Shown one piece after another: positions 6,460 to 9,947 of a stretch of 9,947 bases of DNA. Below the pieces are notes generated by a model, which worked only from the letters and a program-made list of their open reading frames with translations, did not search any database and was not told the DNA's origin. The translations under genes were made by a program, and so were the position numbers. Within the stretch, counting starts at the first letter, position 1. Each line of letters begins with the position of its first letter. The stretch comes from UBA11524 sp034104265 (GTDB lineage: Bacteria > Bacillota > Clostridia > Christensenellales > Aristaeellaceae): positions 1-9,947 of the forward strand of contig JAXEEE010000113.1 in NCBI GenBank assembly GCA_034104265.1, in the 5' to 3' direction.

Positions 6460-6500
6460 CAGGAGGCGCGGGCCTGCCCGGTTCCTGCCTCCTGTTCTTT
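6460..6500 (+). terminator. Rho-independent terminator after lysS
   Basis: CAGGAGGC (6460-6467) pairs perfectly with GCCTCCTG (6487-6494), with a small inner CGGG-CCTG-CCCG stem. TTCTTTAT follows. It begins 10 bases after the lysS stop and ends the greA-lysS transcript. Confidence 0.82.
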
Positions 6501-6568
6501 ATATCCTTCCATCGGTTCACATTTGACTTATCGCCGGCCCCCGCCGGTATGCAGAAAGGATCCTGCCC

Positions 6569-7255
6569 ATGAAAACACCGGTCACCAAGGATAGCCTGCG
6601 CAATCACCTGACCTATTCCTGGTGGAAGTATCTGCTGCTGATCTGCCTGGCCGCCTTCGGCTGGAACCTGATCTACACCATGACCGCCTACCGGCCGCCG
6701 GAGGAAAAGAAGGTCAACATCATCGTCGCCTGCATGGGCGAGCAGGAGCTGCTCAACGCCTACATGGAGGATATCCGCGTCAATGAGATGAGCGACATGG
6801 AGGAGATGACCTCCCTGTTCATGTACCTGGACGAGATGTACGGCGAAATGCAGCTGAGCACCTACATCGCCGCCGGCGAGGGCGACCTGTACATCCTGGC
6901 CAAGGATCAGTTCCAGTCCTACGCGGCCAACGGTGCCTTCCTCCCTCTGGAGGAGATGGAGGGCTTCACCGCGCTGTGCGAGGAATACGGTGTCAACACG
7001 GACAAGGGCTGGCGCATCAACACCGAGGTGCGCGAGCGGCATCTTTACGGCATCCCCCTCAGCAGCCTGCCCCGGCTGAAGGGCTACCTGTACACCAACC
7101 AGGAATACTACCTGTCCTTCGTGTGCAACGGCGGCAATGACGAGAACACCTACAAGTTCCTGCAGATTCTCCTGCGGGATATGCACACCGCCCCGGAGGT
7201 GGCCACGCCCACTGACCTGACGGCTACCCCCACCGACCTGGAGACCGCGGAATAA
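6569..7255 (+). CDS. Membrane-anchored extracytoplasmic protein, function unknown
   Basis: A 228-residue protein with one N-terminal membrane segment (about 18-38, WWKYLLLICLAAFGWNL) after a short basic cytoplasmic start. The remainder should lie outside the cell. The segment GEGDLYILAKDQFQSYAANGAFLPLEE (103-129) resembles the hinge region of extracellular solute-binding proteins, where a residue set reporting DIVI is followed by a Gly-containing loop and PL(D/E). The chain is much shorter than a full binding protein, so it may be a one-domain relative. The tail carries a duplicated ATPTDL (212-217 and 219-224) in a Thr/Pro-rich stretch. AGAAAGGA lies 8 bases before the ATG. A Dabb-domain gene follows 16 bases later, suggesting one transcript. 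No clear promoter is seen between the lysS terminator and the start. Topology is well supported; the binding-protein likeness is a motif-level impression. Confidence 0.75.
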   Translation: MKTPVTKDSLRNHLTYSWWKYLLLICLAAFGWNLIYTMTAYRPPEEKKVNIIVACMGEQELLNAYMEDIRVNEMSDMEEMTSLFMYLDEMYGEMQLSTYIAAGEGDLYILAKDQFQSYAANGAFLPLEEMEGFTALCEEYGVNTDKGWRINTEVRERHLYGIPLSSLPRLKGYLYTNQEYYLSFVCNGGNDENTYKFLQILLRDMHTAPEVATPTDLTATPTDLETAE

Positions 7256-7271
7256 GCGGAGGAGGACGCCC

Positions 7272-7556
7272 ATGCTGCATCACATTCTTGTCAAGTGGAA
7301 GGAGAAGCCCGCCGATCCCGCCGCCCTGAACGGGGAAATCGAGGCCCTCTTCCGCCAGGCGCTGACCATTCCCGGCGTGCAGGGTGTGGAGGTGATCCCC
7401 AACGTGGTAGATCGCCCCAACCGCTATGATCTGCTGATCCGTCTGACCATGGACGCGCCCGCCCTGGCCGCCTACGATGCCAGCGAGGCCCATCACCGCT
7501 GGAAGGAGCTCTACGGCCCGCTGATTGCCCAGAAGGCCATCTTCGACTGCGATTAA
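7272..7556 (+). CDS. Dabb-family (stress-responsive A/B barrel) protein
   Basis: A 94-residue single-domain protein matching the Dabb alpha+beta barrel family: it begins MLHHILVKWKE (the family's typical His-rich first strand), has the central GVQGVEVIPNV (38-48) and RYDLLIRLTM (51-60) strands, and ends with YDASEAHHRWKELYGPLI (68-85), where the paired His and downstream aromatic positions are usual. Members form dimeric ferredoxin-like barrels; some act as stress proteins or cyclases, but most bacterial ones have no known substrate. GGAGGAGG (7259-7266) stands 5 bases before the ATG. It lies 16 bases after the membrane protein gene and is followed by a strong terminator, so the two probably form one operon. 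Function cannot be stated further. Confidence 0.85.
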   Translation: MLHHILVKWKEKPADPAALNGEIEALFRQALTIPGVQGVEVIPNVVDRPNRYDLLIRLTMDAPALAAYDASEAHHRWKELYGPLIAQKAIFDCD

Positions 7557-7571
7557 CCTGATTCCAACCGG

Positions 7572-7601
7572 GAGGACGGACTGCGTGTCCGCCCTCTTTT
7601 T
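7572..7601 (+). terminator. Rho-independent terminator after the Dabb gene
   Basis: GAGGACGGAC (7572-7581) pairs with GTCCGCCCTC (7587-7596) with one A-C mismatch and a five-base loop. TTTTT follows (7597-7601). It lies 15 bases after the stop codon. Confidence 0.88.
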
Positions 7602-7619
7602 GCTTGGCTCCGGTTCGCT

Positions 7620-7642
7620 TGTGAACGGTTTCACAGCTTTTT
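7620..7642. promoter_or_regulatory. Palindrome upstream of the atypical regulator gene
   Basis: TGTGAA (7620-7625) and TTCACA (7630-7635) form a perfect 6-bp inverted repeat with spacer CGGT. The half-sites read TGTGA-N6-TCACA, the CRP/FNR-type arrangement, and the site also fits a catabolite-responsive (CcpA) consensus at nearly every position. A T-run (7638-7643) follows, so a weak intrinsic terminator is an alternative reading. It stands 64 bases before the ATG of the response regulator gene. No convincing -10/-35 pair could be found to fix its geometry. Confidence 0.4.
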
Positions 7643-7656
7643 TCCGCCGCCATGCA

Positions 7657-7678
7657 ACGAAAAGGTCTCCTTTTTCGT
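7657..7678. promoter_or_regulatory. Second inverted repeat next to the regulator RBS
   Basis: ACGAAAAGG (7657-7665) pairs with CCTTTTTCGT (7669-7678) with a single bulged T and loop TCT. It ends 10 bases before the ribosome binding site GAGGTGA (7688-7694). It could be an operator, for example for autoregulation, or a leader hairpin affecting translation. Structure only; no direct evidence of function. Confidence 0.35.
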
Positions 7679-7698
7679 CTAATAGGTGAGGTGAGACC

Positions 7699-8343
7699 AT
7701 GGCAGAGATTTTGATTATGGAACCCGACGTCCGGCTGAGCAGCAAAATGTGTGACGTGCTGACCCGGGCGGGACATCACTGCACCAGCGCCAAGACCGTC
7801 AGCGATGGTCTTGCCTGCGTCCATGAAGGGAAGCGCCTGCTGACCATTCTCAATGCCCGCCTGCCCTGGACGGACAGCTTCTCCTTCCTGCGCGCCCTGG
7901 AGGAAAAAGGGTGGCCGCTGCTGTTTATTACCGCCGAGGAGGCCAACAGCGACCATCTGCGCGCCATGTACCAGGGGGCTTGCGACGTACTGGCCAGCCC
8001 CTTTGATGCCCGCGGCCTGGTGAGTGCCGTCAACACCCTGATGCAGACCAGCGAGCGTCTGCTGACCATGGGCGGGCTGCGCCTGGACGTGCAGCGCAAG
8101 GAGGCCACCCTGGACGGCGAGCCCCTGTCGCTGACGGCCCAGGAGTTCGCCCTGCTGCAGGCGCTGATGCAGTCCCCCGACGCGACCCTGACCCGGGAGC
8201 AGCTGCTCCGCACGGCCTGGGGCTATCAGGGCGTGGGCGAAACCCGCACGGTGGACGTGCATGTGCAGCGGCTCCGGCGGAAGTTAGGGGCTACCTGCAT
8301 TGAGACGGTGTACAAGCTGGGCTACCGGCTGCGCATGGCGTAA
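7699..8343 (+). CDS. Orphan OmpR/PhoB-type regulator with atypical receiver
   Basis: A 214-residue protein: receiver-like domain (about 3-115) and a C-terminal winged-helix DNA-binding domain (about 125-212), with SLTAQEFALLQAL (144-156), TREQLLRTAWG (165-175), the recognition helix TVDVHVQRLRRKL (184-196) and the wing IETVYKLGYRL (201-211). The output domain is fully conserved. The receiver is not: the acidic pocket reads MEPD (7-10), the phospho-acceptor position is N52 in ILNARLP where LxDxxLP is expected, and the invariant Lys before PF is S100 in ASPF. T78 is kept. Such a domain should not be phosphorylated in the usual way, and no histidine kinase gene is adjacent. It probably acts as a constitutive, redox-, ligand- or partner-controlled transcription factor. 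The ATG follows GAGGTGA at 4 bases. A strong terminator ends the single-gene unit; two palindromes lie upstream. Confidence 0.9.
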   Translation: MAEILIMEPDVRLSSKMCDVLTRAGHHCTSAKTVSDGLACVHEGKRLLTILNARLPWTDSFSFLRALEEKGWPLLFITAEEANSDHLRAMYQGACDVLASPFDARGLVSAVNTLMQTSERLLTMGGLRLDVQRKEATLDGEPLSLTAQEFALLQALMQSPDATLTREQLLRTAWGYQGVGETRTVDVHVQRLRRKLGATCIETVYKLGYRLRMA

Positions 8344-8399
8344 GCGTTCCGCAGCCCATCCGCGGGCATATCTGCCCTCCTCCTTCGACCATATGAAAA

Positions 8400-8432
8400 C
8401 TGCCGCCGGATCATCCGACGGCAGCTTTTTTT
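8400..8432 (+). terminator. Rho-independent terminator after the regulator gene
   Basis: CTGCCGCCGGA (8400-8410) pairs with TCCGACGGCAG (8414-8424) with one C-A mismatch and a three-base loop. C and seven T follow (8426-8432), and a second T-run lies just beyond. It is the strongest terminator in the window. Confidence 0.93.
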
Positions 8433-8471
8433 AACTTTTTTTCTCTTCCGATGGCTCTATATTACCACATT

Positions 8472-8499
8472 TTGGCCCAAAAGTCAAGTCTTGTACTAT
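8472..8499 (+). promoter_or_regulatory. Weak candidate promoter of the methyltransferase gene
   Basis: TTGGCC (8472-8477) and TACTAT (8494-8499) stand 16 bp apart, each matching four of six consensus bases. A start near 8506 would leave a 36-base leader with the CGGAGGTGA site. The region between the regulator terminator and the gene is locally AT-rich, as expected for a promoter, but the boxes themselves are poor. Confidence 0.3.
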
Positions 8500-8524
8500 G
8501 TGTCCGTTTCCTGTAAGTAATATA

Positions 8525-8533
8525 CGGAGGTGA
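8525..8533 (+). promoter_or_regulatory. Ribosome binding site fixing the methyltransferase start
   Basis: CGGAGGTGA is a near-perfect anti-16S complement. An open frame begins with a GTG at 8530, but that codon sits inside this site and so cannot be the start. The ATG at 8542, eight bases after the site, is the sensible one. Confidence 0.85.
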
Positions 8534-8541
8534 ACGAAACC

Positions 8542-9447
8542 ATGGAGAACCAAAGCATGACCGCCCTCATCAGCGCCTTTGCCCGGGCATGGCACGCCGG
8601 GCACGCCACTGTCCCCGTGTACCGCGACACCCTGGCTGAGCGTCTGCTGGGCCCTGACTACGCCGCTGTTGCCGGGCACATGGCATCCGGTGCGGCCTAC
8701 TTCCTGCCCGGGTTCCAGGGCACACAGGAGGAGGCCCTGCAGCAGATTGTCTGCCATCAGCTGGCGCCATCGCCCCTGGGCCGGGCGGCCTTCTGCGAGG
8801 AGCATCTGCGCGCTGCTGCTGCCGCAGGCTGCACCCAATACCTGCTGCTGGGCGCAGGATACGACACGCTGCCCTACCGCCAGCCGGAGTGGTTGCAGGG
8901 CATGACCATCCTGGAGCTGGATCATCCCGTCACCGCTGCGGACAAGCTGGCCCGGCTGAATCGCGCGGGCATCGCTGTGCCGGAGAACGTCATCCGTCTG
9001 TCCGCCGATCTGACCGATCCTGACTGGCCCAGCGTACTGCTGAAGTGTCCCGGCTTCCGCAGGGACGCGCCAACCTTCGTCAGCCTGCTGGGGCTGGTGT
9101 ACTACCTGCCCAGCGAAGCCTTCACTGCGCTGCTGGGTACCCTGGCGGGACTGCTTGCGCCCGGCAGCATGATGGTCATGGACTACCCGGAGGAGGGGTT
9201 CTTCCGCGCTTCCGGCGGGCAGGCGGGGCGGCAGGCGCAGCTGGCCCAGGCGGCGGGGGAACCCATGCAGACCGGCTACACGCCGCAGGGCATGGCGGAT
9301 ACGCTGGCGGGGGTGGGCGTTGTCGCGGCGGAGGATTTGGCCCCGGGGGCGATCACGGCCCGGTACTTTGCCGCCTGCAACGCTGCGCAGCCTGACGCGC
9401 CCATTTTCGCCGCAGAGCATGTGCGCTACTGCCTGGCGGTGAAGTAA
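8542..9447 (+). CDS. SAM-dependent methyltransferase, LCMT/PPM-like
   Basis: A 301-residue class I methyltransferase resembling the leucine carboxyl methyltransferase/PPM1 group. The SAM-binding loop YLLLGAGYDTLPYR (100-113) matches the family's (I/V)xLGAGxDTxxYR signature, and LELDHP (124-129) provides the acidic residue that holds the ribose. The post-motif SLLGLVYYLP (181-190) matches the region that usually reads (A/E)EGxxxYL, but the Glu is replaced by Leu. The C-terminal part (about 205-300) holds a long Ala/Gly/Gln-rich stretch (FRASGGQAGRQAQLAQAAGE) and a YTPQGMADTLAGVGV helix. No membrane segment: cytoplasmic. Members methylate carboxyl or hydroxyl groups on proteins, polyketides or small molecules; there is no biosynthetic cluster here to indicate the substrate. 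It appears to be a one-gene unit between a terminator and the repeat array. Confidence 0.85.
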   Translation: MENQSMTALISAFARAWHAGHATVPVYRDTLAERLLGPDYAAVAGHMASGAAYFLPGFQGTQEEALQQIVCHQLAPSPLGRAAFCEEHLRAAAAAGCTQYLLLGAGYDTLPYRQPEWLQGMTILELDHPVTAADKLARLNRAGIAVPENVIRLSADLTDPDWPSVLLKCPGFRRDAPTFVSLLGLVYYLPSEAFTALLGTLAGLLAPGSMMVMDYPEEGFFRASGGQAGRQAQLAQAAGEPMQTGYTPQGMADTLAGVGVVAAEDLAPGAITARYFAACNAAQPDAPIFAAEHVRYCLAVK

Positions 9448-9488
9448 GCGGGGATAGGCGGGAGAAGCGCGGTTTCCCGGGCGGAGGC

Positions 9489-9684
9489 TGAACCTGCCGT
9501 TTCCATTGCGGATGCACGCATCCGCTCGGAAACATACGCTTTTTTCTTCTCCTTTGTGATATTCTGCTGTGTTGCGCCTGGGCTGCCGCCCAGACCTGCG
9601 CAGGGGCTAACGCCGCCCCTGCTACCAAAGCAAGGGGTTTCACCCCTTGACCCGTTTCCGCTGGCGCGTTCACGCGGAGTTGAC
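9489..9684. repeat. Tandem four-hairpin repeat, unit 1
   Basis: First of two head-to-tail units of about 195 bp; the first 44 bases are identical in both. The unit contains, in order: (i) GCGGATG-CACG-CATCCGC (9508-9525), flanked by GTTTCC/GGAAAC (9499-9504, 9528-9533) and followed by six T (9540-9545); (ii) CTGGGC-TGCC-GCCCAG (9578-9593); (iii) GCAGGGGC (9600-9607) with GCCCCTGC (9615-9622); (iv) CAAGGGGT-TTC-ACCCCTTG (9631-9649). CCGTTTCC occurs near both ends (9497-9504, 9652-9659). No reading frame is credible. Hairpin i with its T-run, 52 bases past the methyltransferase stop, may also end that transcript. Confidence 0.88.
9499..9545 (+). terminator. Possible terminator of the methyltransferase gene (repeat hairpin i)
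   Basis: GTTTCC (9499-9504) and GGAAAC (9528-9533) enclose GCGGATG-CACG-CATCCGC (9508-9525), together 13 base pairs with a small internal loop. Six T (9540-9545) come only after a six-base gap, which is longer than in a classical intrinsic terminator. The same hairpin and T-run recur in the second unit (9695-9741). Confidence 0.45.
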
Positions 9685-9874
9685 TGAACCTGCCGTTTCC
9701 ATTGCGGATGCACGCATCCGCTCGGAAAGTCTTGTTTTTTTCTTCTCCTTTTTGATGGTCCGTTGTGCTGCGCCCGGGCTGCCGCCCGGACCTGCGCAGG
9801 GGCTACCGCCGCCCCTGCACCCGCGCAAGGGGTTTCACCCCTTGACCCGTTTCCGCTGGCGCGTTCACTTGGAG
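9685..9874. repeat. Tandem four-hairpin repeat, unit 2
   Basis: Second unit, adjoining unit 1 with no spacer. All four hairpins are retained: i at 9704-9721 with seven T at 9735-9741; ii CCGGGC-TGCC-GCCCGG (9774-9789); iii GCAGGGGC (9796-9803) with GCCCCTGC (9811-9818); iv CAAGGGGT-TTC-ACCCCTTG (9826-9844). Stem ii differs from unit 1 by a T-A to C-G exchange on both sides of the same pair (9579/9592 versus 9775/9788), so pairing is kept. Differences otherwise cluster in loops and in the T-rich linker. CCGTTTCC again occurs near both ends (9693-9700, 9847-9854). Confidence 0.88.
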
Positions 9875-9887
9875 AATCCCGAACATG

Positions 9888-9919
9888 AAAAGGGACGGCT
9901 CCTTTTAGGGAGCCGTCCC
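9888..9919 (-). terminator. Minus-strand terminator for a gene entering from the right
   Basis: A perfect 11-bp stem, GGGACGGCTCC (9892-9902) with GGAGCCGTCCC (9909-9919), loop of six. Read on the minus strand it is followed by TTTT (9891-9888); no T-run follows on the plus strand. It therefore ends transcription coming from the right edge, 10 bases after the TAA at 9930-9932. Confidence 0.8.
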
Positions 9920-9929
9920 GTGGCTTGCC

Positions 9930-9947
9930 TTACACAGGCATGGTTTT
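9930..9947 (-). CDS. Last codons of a gene cut by the window edge
   Basis: The minus strand reads AAA ACC ATG CCT GTG TAA, a possible C-terminus KTMPV. The only support is the in-frame stop placed 10 bases before a strong minus-strand terminator. Nothing can be said of the product. Confidence 0.4.
   Translation of the reverse strand, partial: KTMPV

Noticed and set aside
6523..6553. TTGACT followed by TATGCA as a promoter for the membrane protein gene
   Set aside because: The spacer is 19 bp, the -10 match is poor, and it would place the transcription start on top of the Shine-Dalgarno (6553-6560).
8364..8377. Small inverted repeat GGGCA-TATC-TGCCC after the regulator gene
   Set aside because: Only 5 bp with no T-run; the much stronger terminator at 8400-8432 explains the end of the transcript.
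9353..9713. Minus-strand frames of 106 and 95 codons in the right-end repeats
   Set aside because: They are translations of the tandem repeat (both contain a version of HPQWKRQVQ), without ribosome binding sites; the region is explained by hairpins.
9489..9874. CRISPR array or satellite interpretation of the right-end repeats
   Set aside because: Only two units of about 195 bp, no short repeats with unique spacers and no cas genes nearby.

Overview
The window looks like a chromosomal stretch from a GC-rich member of the Clostridia. Strong AGGAGG-type Shine-Dalgarno sites, sigma-A type promoters, a greA-lysS pair and hairpin-rich intergenic repeats all fit a GC-rich gut-type Firmicute; this placement is an inference and the genus cannot be named from the sequence. 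I see no phage, transposase, CRISPR, tRNA or rRNA genes.

Layout. Positions 1-561 hold no gene. They contain two copies of a hairpin-bearing intergenic repeat, then a promoter. Next is a TIM-barrel sugar isomerase/epimerase-like gene (562-1446, +) with its own terminator. A convergent minus-strand operon (4219 down to 1673) follows, in transcription order: cytoplasmic L-asparaginase, a small MerR-type HTH protein overlapping it by ATGA, and an HEMFH putative metallopeptidase whose start region lies inside a strong hairpin. Divergent from it, with back-to-back promoters at 4258-4328, runs greA-lysS (4426-6449). Its leader holds a terminator-like hairpin. After the lysS terminator comes a two-gene unit (6569-7556): a membrane-anchored extracytoplasmic protein and a Dabb-domain protein. 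An orphan OmpR/PhoB-type regulator follows (7699-8343), then an LCMT/PPM-type SAM-dependent methyltransferase (8542-9447). Both strands end in repeats: 9489-9874 is a near-perfect tandem duplication of about 195 bp with four hairpins per unit, and a minus-strand terminator at 9888-9919 closes a gene that enters from the right edge.

How the parts work together. greA and lysS are housekeeping genes (transcript cleavage factor and lysyl-tRNA synthetase) sharing one promoter. The asparaginase operon links asparagine deamidation to an unknown small DNA-binding protein and a putative peptidase, which loosely suggests amino-acid salvage. The remaining genes are short independent units separated by clear intrinsic terminators.

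The points most worth a second look are: the regulator with an Asn at the phospho-acceptor position and no conserved Lys; the duplicated four-hairpin repeat with a compensatory base-pair change; the hairpin that encloses the peptidase start codons; and the terminator-like hairpin in the greA leader.
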